DNA of 15,169 nt from an uncultured Bacilli bacterium (lineage in GTDB: Bacteria > Bacillota_I > Bacilli_A > RF39 > UBA660), in assembly GCA_944331725.1 (NCBI GenBank), contig CALVJE010000015.1, positions 1-15,169 of the forward strand. The letters run 5' to 3'. Position 1 is the first letter of the stretch, and every line of letters starts with the position of its first letter. The position numbers and the translations under genes are program-made. The notes beneath the pieces are model-generated. The model made no database searches. It saw only the letters and a list, made by a program, of their open reading frames with translations, and was not told the origin of the DNA. Shown piece after piece: positions 1 through 7,304 of this stretch.

Positions 1-21
1 GATAACATCTATTCTTATTAA

Positions 22-51
22 ATTATACAACAAATAATAAGGGTAATACAA
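22..51 (-). promoter_or_regulatory. Promoter-like element for a gene left of the window
   Basis: On the minus strand, TTGTAT (51-46) is followed after 18 bases by a perfect TATAAT (27-22). It lies downstream of the ABC-F terminator and reads out of the window, so it probably drives the next minus-strand gene. No start codon for that gene is visible. In a region this AT-rich, chance matches are common. Confidence 0.4.
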
Positions 52-70
52 GTAAGTTATTTCTTATATA

Positions 71-102
71 CAAAAAGAAAAGTAATTACTTACTCTTCTT
101 TT
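71..102 (-). terminator. Intrinsic terminator of the ABC-F gene, GUAA tetraloop
   Basis: On the minus strand, bases 102-90 pair with 85-73 in a 13-bp stem (one G-U pair) closed by the GNRA-type loop GTAA (89-86). The right arm is itself mostly T (TTACTTTTCTTTTT). The left arm is the end of the coding sequence and the loop holds part of the stop codon. The T-run lies inside the stem rather than after it, so termination efficiency is uncertain. Confidence 0.5.
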
Positions 103-1675
103 CATAATATTCATCAAAAGTCATTCTTCTATCTACTATAGAACCATCATCTAATATTTCAATAATTCTATTACAAACTGTTTGATTTAACTCGTGATCC
201 CTTGAAGTTAAAATAAGTTCTCCTTCAAAGTTTTCTAGTCCTTTATTTAAAGAGGTAATACTCTCTAAATCCAAATGATTAGTAGGTTCATCTAATATAA
301 GAAAATTAGGTTCTTCTAACATTAATTTACTTAACATACAACGTGCTTTCTCTCCTCCTGATAAAACACTAACTTTCTTAAATACATCTTCACCGCTAAA
401 TAACATTCTTCCTAAAAAACTTCTCAAATGAGTCTCATCATCTATCTTTTTAAACTGTCCTAACCACTCTAAAATATTTTTATCATTATCAAAGTAATTA
501 CTATTATCTTGTGGTAAGTATGAAGCATCTATTGTCTTACCAAATACTACTTCTCCTTCATCACTATTGATATTACCTGAAAGTATCTCAAAAAGAGTTG
601 TCTTTGCTAAATCATTATTAGATATAACTGCAATTTTATCTCCTCTAAGAATAGTAAAAGATATTTTATTAAGTATTTTCTTACCATCTATTTCTTTACT
701 TAAATTATCTACTTTAAGTACTTCTTTACCAATATTCTTAGTAATTTTAAAATCTATATAAGGATATTTTCTAGAAGATGGCACTATTTCATCTAATTCA
801 ATTTTTTCTAACATCTTCTTTCTAGAAGTAGCTTGCCTACTTTTAGATGCATTAGCAGAGAACCTTGCAATAAAGTCTTGTAATTCTTTAATCTTTTCTT
901 CTTTCTTCTTATTAGCATCTTTCATCTGTTTTAAAGCTAACTCACTAGACTGATACCAAAAGTCATAATTACCTATATACATCTTCATCTTACCATAATC
1001 TATATCTACTATATGAGTACATACTTTATTTAAGAAATGTCTATCGTGACTAACTACAATTACTGTATTAGGATAATTTATCAAAAACTCTTCTAACCAA
1101 CTAATTGCATCTAAATCCAAACTATTAGTAGGTTCATCTAATAAAAGAATATCAGGATTACCAAACAAAGCAGATGCTAACATAACTTTAACTCTTAACT
1201 TAACAGGTATATCCCTCATACATTTTTCAAAGTATTCATCACTAACACCTAAATTAGTTAAAAGTATCGCTGCATCATTCTCAGCATTCCAACCATCCAT
1301 ATCTAAAAACTCTGCTTCTAAATCTGCTAATCTATATCCATCTTCTTCAGTAAATTCAGTATGAGAATACAACTCTTCTTTTTCTTTCATTATCTTATAA
1401 AGTCTATCATTACCCATAATAACAACATCTAATACTTTCATATCATCATACTGATAATGATCTTGTTTTAATATTGATATTCTTTCACCCTTACTAATTG
1501 TAATATCTCCTGTAGTAGTATCAATCTCTCCAGTAAGAAGCTTTAAGAAGGTACTTTTCCCTGCCCCATTCGCTCCTATTATTCCATAACAATTACCATT
1601 AGTAAATTTTAAATTAACATCACTAAAAAGAGTCCTTTTATCAAACTTTAAACTAACATTATTTACTTGTAACAT
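86..1675 (-). CDS. ABC-F family ATPase, YbiT-like
   Basis: A soluble 529-residue protein with two ATP-binding cassettes and no membrane segment. The linker motif RFSANASKSRQATSR (271-285) and the surrounding sequence match YbiT closely. Family knowledge: ABC-F proteins bind the ribosomal E site and relieve stalled translation. NBD1 has Walker A GANGAGKS (34-41), Walker B/catalytic Glu ILLLDEP (176-182) and the H-switch in SHDR (H210), but where LSGGE should be it reads IPVKLRVK (156-163), similar to the degenerate signature of E. coli YbiT. NBD2 has LSGGE (438-442) and LDEPTNHLD (461-469), but its P-loop reads SNNDLAKTT (352-360), with no glycine at the usual positions, and the H-switch His is Arg (TSRDH, R492). 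The start has SD GGAGTG five to six bases upstream. It is the last gene of the trio, 21 bases after the kinase-like gene. Resistance-type ABC-F is possible but less likely given the YbiT signature. Confidence 0.92.
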   Translation of the reverse strand: MLQVNNVSLKFDKRTLFSDVNLKFTNGNCYGIIGANGAGKSTFLKLLTGEIDTTTGDITISKGERISILKQDHYQYDDMKVLDVVIMGNDRLYKIMKEKEELYSHTEFTEEDGYRLADLEAEFLDMDGWNAENDAAILLTNLGVSDEYFEKCMRDIPVKLRVKVMLASALFGNPDILLLDEPTNSLDLDAISWLEEFLINYPNTVIVVSHDRHFLNKVCTHIVDIDYGKMKMYIGNYDFWYQSSELALKQMKDANKKKEEKIKELQDFIARFSANASKSRQATSRKKMLEKIELDEIVPSSRKYPYIDFKITKNIGKEVLKVDNLSKEIDGKKILNKISFTILRGDKIAVISNNDLAKTTLFEILSGNINSDEGEVVFGKTIDASYLPQDNSNYFDNDKNILEWLGQFKKIDDETHLRSFLGRMLFSGEDVFKKVSVLSGGEKARCMLSKLMLEEPNFLILDEPTNHLDLESITSLNKGLENFEGELILTSRDHELNQTVCNRIIEILDDGSIVDRRMTFDEYYEKKSK

Positions 1676-1696
1676 CCAATCACTCCATTAATATTT

Positions 1697-2380
1697 TCAT
1701 TTCTTCAGATTACTAACATAATCATCTAATGTATCATAACACATAATTTCATCTTTTAACATATCAAAAATAGTATCATAATTTGAAGCTTCTTCTCTTA
1801 TTCTATTTTTAATTATTTCCCTTTTCTTTTTACTAACATTCTTTTTAATTAAAAGGCTATCTATAACTTCATCTAATAAATAATCATCTATTTCTTTATT
1901 ATTTTCATCTTTTAAATAATTAAAATCTAAATCAGGTTTATATTGATAAGTACCTGAATCTATCAAATGAAGATTACCACTATCATCAAAAATACTATCA
2001 TCATACTGCAAATCACCTATCCTATAACCTTTCAAAGCATATTTTCTAGCATCAGATTGCATTTTAGTAATATTCTTAACAAATTAAATAGATTTAATAT
2101 TAGAAAAGCTATAATAACCACTACTATTAATATACTTACTAACTGGCCCAACATAATCAAAAGATAAATCATAAGCGACATCAATAGGATGATCTAAAAC
2201 TTCTGTATCTAAATCCTTTAACCTTAAAACATCTGATTTAGTTAAATAAAGTTTTCTAGGAAACTTATCTAGTATTTTAACTGCTAAAGAAGAAAATTTA
2301 TAACTTTCTCCTTCTTTACCTTCACCCAGATAAACACCATCTTCTTTATCGAAAATATCATTATTAATTACTATTTTCAT
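1697..2380 (-). pseudogene. Small protein-kinase-like gene interrupted by one in-frame TAA
   Basis: Two open segments lie in the same frame: codons 1-98 (2380-2087), then TAA (2086-2084), then seven open codons, then the first ATG of the second half (2062-1697, 121 codons, stop TGA). That ATG has no Shine-Dalgarno, so one 227-codon gene with a nonsense change fits better than two genes. The first half has a glycine-rich loop G19-x-G21-x-x-G24 followed by the VAIK-like lysine in LAVKIL (K35). The second half has a catalytic-loop-like RIGDLQYDDSIF (catalytic Asp about combined codon 123) and a DFG-like DSG (about 141-143), in the order of a protein or small-molecule kinase fold. The Asn normally five residues after the catalytic Asp appears to be Asp or Ser. 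It starts one base after the EEP-like gene, so translation is probably coupled. Substrate unknown. A sequencing error at 2084-2086, or a functional split protein, remains possible. Confidence 0.7.
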
Positions 2381-2381
2381 C

Positions 2382-3053
2382 TTATCTAGCCTTTCTATAA
2401 GTAAAAACAGATGCTTCTATAGGATAAGCTTCACCTACTTTAGTTACTTCACTCATACCTACTAATTTATGAACACTTTCTGCTTCCAAACTTCTTGATA
2501 TAAAGAAATGATTTAACATCTCTCTATTATTTTTTATATGTGTATCTATCCCTACTAAAGTAGAAACATCATCTAAATCAAACATATCACAGAATATATT
2601 TGTATCAACATCTCTTGGAAACCTACCTGCCACTATCATTCTTCTTACAAAGTATTCTGAAGCAGGATCACTATATTTTTTACACATATCTAATACAGTA
2701 TCAAAAGATCTAACATCATAAGAATAACTCTTCATATTTTTACAGTTAACATTAACAACTACTAAAGGTCTAGAATAATAACTAGTAACTAAAACATTAA
2801 CAATTCCAGAACCAAACAACTCAGTATTACAAATAGGTAATTTTTCTTTAAAGAAAGTCACAGCTTTATCATTACTATTTATCGCTTCATAACCTAAATC
2901 TTCATAATTAACATCAATATTATTTCCTTGTAACATAACAATATCATAATCTTCTTTTTTAATTTGTTCTTTTAATATTATTTTTTTCTTTCTATCTTTA
3001 ATAGGAATAAAACCATATCCCAAATTCATACTAAGTATTTTTAAATTTTTCAT
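2382..3053 (-). CDS. Endonuclease/exonuclease/phosphatase-fold protein, probably catalytically inactive
   Basis: A 223-residue cytosolic protein laid out like the EEP (DNase I/ExoIII) superfamily. It has an N-terminal ILSMNLGYG strand with the conserved Asn (N10), DIVMLQG (37-43) where the family has DIxxLQE, AGRFP (142-146) where GDFN is expected, LNHFFIS (180-186) where DHIxVS is expected, and a C-terminal YPIEASVF (210-217) where SDHxPV is expected. So the metal Glu is Gly, the Asp/Asn pair is Arg/Pro, the catalytic Asp is Asn and the final His is absent. N10 is the only clear active-site residue left. The fold assignment rests on motif order alone and is tentative. The start has a strong SD GGAGG (3064-3060) six bases before ATG, and a promoter lies just upstream. 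First gene of the EEP-like/kinase-like/ABC-F trio. A binding or scaffold role is possible but unsupported. Confidence 0.6.
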   Translation of the reverse strand: MKNLKILSMNLGYGFIPIKDRKKKIILKEQIKKEDYDIVMLQGNNIDVNYEDLGYEAINSNDKAVTFFKEKLPICNTELFGSGIVNVLVTSYYSRPLVVVNVNCKNMKSYSYDVRSFDTVLDMCKKYSDPASEYFVRRMIVAGRFPRDVDTNIFCDMFDLDDVSTLVGIDTHIKNNREMLNHFFISRSLEAESVHKLVGMSEVTKVGEAYPIEASVFTYRKAR

Positions 3054-3076
3054 AATCTTCCTCCAAACGTGCTTTT

Positions 3077-3105
3077 ATTATAATACAAAATATTCTTAAA
3101 CACAA
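3077..3105 (-). promoter_or_regulatory. Promoter of the EEP-like/kinase-like/ABC-F operon
   Basis: On the minus strand, TTGTGT (3105-3100) and a perfect TATAAT (3082-3077) are 17 bases apart, with a strong SD and ATG downstream. The -35 overlaps the last codons of the Ca2+ ATPase gene. No terminator is visible between the ATPase and this promoter, so read-through from the ATPase gene is also possible. Confidence 0.5.
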
Positions 3106-5708
3106 CCAAGTTTTCCTTTACTTTTAAGATAAAGTTTTCTAAAGAACTCTACAGGTATAACAGAAAAGGCACAGACTAGCATTATCTCTATTTCTTTTAT
3201 ACTAAGAGATGTTGTTCTAAATAAATCTCCTCCATAGTAAATAAGGATAACTTGTACTATTACTATAAAGATAATTACTCCTAAAAAGACTTTATTAGAT
3301 AAAAGGTTAGCGAAAATATTAAGACGACTTGTCCTAGCATTAAAACTATTAAATATCATCATAAAGATAAATAATCCAAAGAATGCACTCATAAAGTAGA
3401 TATCATTTCTACCACTTCTAAAGAAGGAATGAATAAATGGGCTTTTTAAGAAGAAAATACAAAGTAAAAAAGAATAAATACTAGTAAATACTATTTCGTG
3501 AATCATATAACTATTTAAGATTTTCTCATCACGCTTTTTAGGAGATTCTTCCATATATTCTAAAAGAGGCACTTCATAAGAAAAAGCAATTCCTGCAAGA
3601 GTATCCATAACCATATTTACCCAAAGCATTTGAATAACTGTAACAGGACTATTAACACCAATAAATGGTCCTACTATTGATAAGAAAACAGCACAGAAAT
3701 TAACAGTTAATTGAAAAATAATAAACTTACGAATACTTTTAAATATTGTTCTACCATAAAGAATCGCTTTTACAATAGAATTAAAATTATTATCAAGTAA
3801 AATTATATCAGATGCTTCTTTAGCAACTTCAGTACCACTTCCCATACTAAAGCCAACATCACTAGATTTTAAAGCAGGTGCATCATTAACACCATCACCT
3901 GTCATTCCTACAACAAGACCCAACTCTTGACTAAGCCTAACTAATCTACTCTTATCAGTAGGTAAAGCTCTTGCCACAACACATAATTTAGGAATAATCT
4001 CTTTAATCTTTTCATCACTCATACTATTTAATTCACTACTTGTTAGAACAATATCTTTACTACTAGTAATAATACCAGCGTCTTTTGCAATAGACTTAGC
4101 AGTTACTTTATTATCTCCTGTTATCATAACAGTCTTAATACCAGCTTTTCTAACTAACTCTATTCCATCCCTTACTTCTTCTCTTAATTCATCTTTAATA
4201 AATAGTAATGCTAAAAAAGTTAGTCCATCTCCCTCATCAACACATACCATCAATACTCTAATTCCCACACTAGCTTTCTTATTAATTACATCAATTATAT
4301 TATTCTTATTTACAAAAGACACTCTTTTCCCATTAGGTAAAATATAATACTTACACTTATCAAGTAATACTTCAGGCGCTCCTTTATAATAAGTTATTTC
4401 CCTACCACTCTCTAATACTTTAGTATAAGAATACTTATTCTTACTATCAAAAGGAACTTCTTTAAGTTTTTTAACAGAATAATTACTTTCCCCTAAATAA
4501 TTAACTAAAGCTTTATCAGTAGCATTTCCTCCTATCCACATTTTTTTCTCCGCATCATAGACACAATTAGTATTAGAAAGAATAGATTTCTTTAAAAGAT
4601 TATAATAAGTAAAATTATTCTTAAGTCTATCTTTTTCTTTATAATAATCTAAATTACCAAACATAACTCCTACTACTTCAAGTTCTCCTTTAGTTAAAGT
4701 CCCAGTTTTATCAGTAAATAAAATATTTAAACTACCTGCAGTCTCTATTCCTGTAAGTTTCCTAACTAAAACATTATCTTTTAACATTCTTTTCATATTA
4801 CTAGAAAGTACTAATGTTATCATCATAGGTAATCCTTCAGGAACAGATACTACTATTATTGTAACTGCAAGTGTTAAAGCTTGAAGGAAATATGCAAATA
4901 GTAATGATGTATCAGATAAAGTAACAACAATTCTACTTATATCAAAATTATTATCTATAATAAGAACAGAAAAAAGATAGGAAAAAGCCACTAAAAATGC
5001 TCCAACATAACCTATTCTACTAATTACTTTAGCAAGGTCTCTTAGTCTAAGCTTTAAAGGACTTTCTGGTTGTTTCTCTTGTAATTCTAAAGATATCTTT
5101 CCATAAAAAGTATTAACCCCCACTTTAGTAACAACCATCTCTCCAATCCCGTGATATATAACACTACCTCTTAACAGTTCATTATCATTACTTGGATTAA
5201 TACCATTAATAAAAGCTTTTTTATATATTTCCTTACTCTCTCCTGTAATAGATGATTCATCTACACTAACTTCTCCTTTAATTAATACTCCATCTGCAAC
5301 AATCCTATCTCCATTTTCAAGTAATATAATATCTCCTACTACTACATCATTAATATCTATAAGTAAAGTTTTACCATCACGTCTTACTTTAACTTTAATC
5401 GCTTCCGCTTCACTTTGAAGTTTTATGAAAGCTTTCTCACTCCCATACTCTGATATAGTTGATATAAACGATGCTAAAAATATAGCGATAACAATACCAA
5501 CTGTCTCATACCAATCAAAATCTTGTATTAAAAAGACTGTTTTAATACCTAAAGCAATTAAAAGTATTTTAATAATAGGATCTCCTAAACTCCTAATTAA
5601 TTGTTTAAAGAAACTATCTTTATTAACTAATACTAAAGCATTATCCCCATACATTTCTCTTGATTTAATTACTTCATCGTTACTTAGACCATTACTTTTT
5701 ATTTTCAT
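3096..5708 (-). CDS. Calcium-transporting P-type ATPase, P2B (PMCA-like)
   Basis: An 870-residue membrane pump expected to export Ca2+ using ATP. I start at ATG 5708, not the ATG 63 bases upstream, because AGGAGGA sits five bases before it; the upstream extension lies in terminator/promoter DNA. Motifs in order: TGES of the actuator domain (155-158), PEGLP in TM4 with the ion-ligand Glu (290-294, E291), phosphorylation motif DKTGTLT (D333), nucleotide-binding KGAPE (442-446), TGDN (530-533) and TGDGVNDAPAL (603-613). Six C-terminal membrane segments follow. TM5 carries an Asn in QLTVNF (N670), and TM6 carries QMLWVNMVMDT (N698, D702), the plasma-membrane Ca2+-ATPase form rather than the SERCA form. 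It has the short C-terminus usual for bacterial members, with no calmodulin-binding tail. It is flanked by the GT-C terminator upstream and the EEP-like operon promoter downstream, with no link in function to either. Ca2+ specificity is inferred from the ligand residues. Confidence 0.92.
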   Translation of the reverse strand: MKIKSNGLSNDEVIKSREMYGDNALVLVNKDSFFKQLIRSLGDPIIKILLIALGIKTVFLIQDFDWYETVGIVIAIFLASFISTISEYGSEKAFIKLQSEAEAIKVKVRRDGKTLLIDINDVVVGDIILLENGDRIVADGVLIKGEVSVDESSITGESKEIYKKAFINGINPSNDNELLRGSVIYHGIGEMVVTKVGVNTFYGKISLELQEKQPESPLKLRLRDLAKVISRIGYVGAFLVAFSYLFSVLIIDNNFDISRIVVTLSDTSLLFAYFLQALTLAVTIIVVSVPEGLPMMITLVLSSNMKRMLKDNVLVRKLTGIETAGSLNILFTDKTGTLTKGELEVVGVMFGNLDYYKEKDRLKNNFTYYNLLKKSILSNTNCVYDAEKKMWIGGNATDKALVNYLGESNYSVKKLKEVPFDSKNKYSYTKVLESGREITYYKGAPEVLLDKCKYYILPNGKRVSFVNKNNIIDVINKKASVGIRVLMVCVDEGDGLTFLALLFIKDELREEVRDGIELVRKAGIKTVMITGDNKVTAKSIAKDAGIITSSKDIVLTSSELNSMSDEKIKEIIPKLCVVARALPTDKSRLVRLSQELGLVVGMTGDGVNDAPALKSSDVGFSMGSGTEVAKEASDIILLDNNFNSIVKAILYGRTIFKSIRKFIIFQLTVNFCAVFLSIVGPFIGVNSPVTVIQMLWVNMVMDTLAGIAFSYEVPLLEYMEESPKKRDEKILNSYMIHEIVFTSIYSFLLCIFFLKSPFIHSFFRSGRNDIYFMSAFFGLFIFMMIFNSFNARTSRLNIFANLLSNKVFLGVIIFIVIVQVILIYYGGDLFRTTSLSIKEIEIMLVCAFSVIPVEFFRKLYLKSKGKLGCV

Positions 5709-5713
5709 AAGAC

Positions 5714-5720
5714 TCCTCCT
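5714..5720 (-). promoter_or_regulatory. RBS that fixes the Ca2+ ATPase start
   Basis: AGGAGGA on the minus strand, five bases before ATG 5708. The upstream in-frame ATG at 5771 lies in the T-run of the preceding terminator, at the -35 box of the candidate promoter, so it would not be on the transcript. Confidence 0.8.
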
Positions 5721-5742
5721 ATAGAATACTATGAATAAATGA

Positions 5743-5771
5743 ATGATAAAAGAAAAGTTAATGAAAGACAA
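5743..5771 (-). promoter_or_regulatory. Promoter of the Ca2+ ATPase gene
   Basis: On the minus strand, TTGTCT (5771-5766) and TATCAT (5748-5743) are 17 bases apart, each with one or two mismatches to consensus. Predicted transcription start is near 5736, leaving a leader of about 28 bases containing the SD. It begins in the T-run of the preceding terminator. Confidence 0.45.
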
Positions 5772-5800
5772 AAAAATACATATAACTTAATATATGTATT
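5770..5800 (-). terminator. Intrinsic terminator of the flavoprotein/GT-C operon
   Basis: On the minus strand, AATACATATA (5800-5791) pairs perfectly with TATATGTATT (5784-5775) around a six-base loop, followed by five more T (5774-5770). The stem has only two G-C pairs. Its first bases are the last two bases of the GT-C stop codon. Confidence 0.65.
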
Positions 5801-7304
5801 AACTAATTCTCTGATAGATACGATATTTCATTTTTATATCATCATATTTTTTTAAAGAATATTCATTAATTGAAGTATTTTCATAAACAATTTTATAATT
5901 ATCTATATCATCCATATTATCATATAAATAATCATCTAAAGGAACTAATAAATGACTAAATTTATACTTTTCTAAAAACTTACTTACATCTATTTTCCCG
6001 TGTTGTAAAAGATAATACTCTTCTATAATATCTTCTTTTTTATTATTCTCTTTTAAGAAAACTTCTGCTCTAGGATCTATATAACACTTAATACCCATCC
6101 ATTCTGGATAACTACCTTCTGCATAACCAGTATATAAGGTTATATCTTCCCTCTTATTATTATCTAAAAGATAATCAATACCTTCTTTATATTTATCAGT
6201 AAAAACAAATGAATTTGTTCCTATAATAACAAGTAATATAGTAACAGCGATAAAAGAAGAATTAAATATATATTTAGATCGTTTAATCTTCTCTTTATCT
6301 TTATTCTTTTTAAATGAAGGTTTTAAATAATATGCTAAAGGTAAAACTCCTCCAATAATTAAATAAGCTTGTCCTTTATAAGAAGAAAGTGTAAGATAAA
6401 TAGTCCCTATGAGTAAATAAAAATATCTAGGTTTAATTTCACTTTTTCTATAAAATATATAAATACAAATAATAATAAAAATAATAACTAGAATTTGTTT
6501 ACCTAAAGAATGTGCTATTGAAAGAGGAATCATCTCTGCTATAGACTGGTTAATATAAACATTACCATAACTTCTAAATATATATGTAATCGCATCTATT
6601 CCATAAGGATTTATTAACCCTGTTAAAAGCATACAAATAGCAGTAATAAAAAGTGGCTTTTTTAAATAACCATCACTCTTTAAAAAAGGAGTTTTATAAC
6701 GAAAAGAATCTATTAAATAAGGTAGTAAAAATGCAAATAACATAAAAAACATAGAAGCGTGTAAATTAATTTCTAATAATGATAATAATGGTAAGAAATA
6801 TAAATATTTTTTATTATTTTCTTTTATATATTTCTCTAGAAGATACATCTGTGTGATTATAATAGCAAATGTAAAAATATGTGGTCTTGATGTCATAAAG
6901 AAATAAGCTAATAAAGATGTCATAACTGTAGTAATAATTATTGATAAACTATAACGATTATCACTTAACAACATACATAGTTTATAACTTATAAAAATAA
7001 TATAACCAGTTACTAAAAGAGTTAAAATTAAAAGTCCATACTTTCCAAGTAAACTATAAGATAAATAAAATAATACTGAAGAAAGCCATTGTTGAACTAT
7101 AAAAGCAAAATCTTGATGAATAGTAAAAGGTTCTACAGTAGGAAAACCATTATTTAAAATATACCTACCGTGATTTAATAAAAACCAAATATCATTATAA
7201 TCAACATTCCAAGTAAGAACTAAAAGTAATGGAATATTAAAATATAAAAACATCATTTTTTTAGATGGATGATAGTTTTTAAATATATTTTTAATTTTCT
7301 TCAT
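5799..7304 (-). CDS. GT-C-fold-like polytopic membrane protein, probable glycosyltransferase
   Basis: A 501-residue protein with about ten hydrophobic segments and a soluble C-terminus. The first outer loop has DYNDIWFLLNHGRYIL (35-50), then QQWLS (71-75). Further features are SRPHIFTF (139-146), NLHASMFF (180-187), GLINPYGIDA (229-238), and, in the soluble tail, WMGIKCYIDPRAEVF (402-416). This set matches a widespread family of uncharacterised GT-C/PMT-like bacterial membrane proteins (DxxW-type first loop, N-x-H-x-S, NPYG, IDxRAE). Such enzymes use polyprenyl-linked sugars on the outer face of the membrane; donor and acceptor are unknown here. The acidic residue near D38 is the natural catalytic candidate. 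ATG 7304 is chosen over 7322 because GGGGGTG lies four bases upstream. It overlaps the flavoprotein gene by 14 bases, implying translational coupling. Function is inferred from motif pattern, not from a characterised homologue. Confidence 0.65.
   Translation of the reverse strand: MKKIKNIFKNYHPSKKMMFLYFNIPLLLVLTWNVDYNDIWFLLNHGRYILNNGFPTVEPFTIHQDFAFIVQQWLSSVLFYLSYSLLGKYGLLILTLLVTGYIIFISYKLCMLLSDNRYSLSIIITTVMTSLLAYFFMTSRPHIFTFAIIITQMYLLEKYIKENNKKYLYFLPLLSLLEINLHASMFFMLFAFLLPYLIDSFRYKTPFLKSDGYLKKPLFITAICMLLTGLINPYGIDAITYIFRSYGNVYINQSIAEMIPLSIAHSLGKQILVIIFIIICIYIFYRKSEIKPRYFYLLIGTIYLTLSSYKGQAYLIIGGVLPLAYYLKPSFKKNKDKEKIKRSKYIFNSSFIAVTILLVIIGTNSFVFTDKYKEGIDYLLDNNKREDITLYTGYAEGSYPEWMGIKCYIDPRAEVFLKENNKKEDIIEEYYLLQHGKIDVSKFLEKYKFSHLLVPLDDYLYDNMDDIDNYKIVYENTSINEYSLKKYDDIKMKYRIYQRIS

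Noticed and set aside
567..761. Plus-strand reading frame of 64 codons
   Set aside because: Lies wholly inside the ABC-F gene on the other strand; hydrophobic low-complexity translation typical of antisense AT-rich DNA, with no recognisable domain.
1697..1699. Alternative genetic code with TGA read as Trp
   Set aside because: Only the kinase-like gene ends in TGA; reading through adds two codons before TAA. Trp codons checked elsewhere are TGG, so there is no positive evidence for recoding.
1697..2062. Second half of the kinase-like gene as an independent gene
   Set aside because: No SD before ATG 2062, same frame as the first half, and it would begin in the middle of the kinase fold just before the catalytic loop.
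1967..2167. Plus-strand reading frame of 66 codons across the kinase-like gene break
   Set aside because: Translation is I/T/N-rich with no motif, whereas the minus strand carries ordered kinase motifs on both sides.
5425..5724. Plus-strand reading frame of 99 codons
   Set aside because: Antisense to the well-supported Ca2+ ATPase start region; no SD or known domain.
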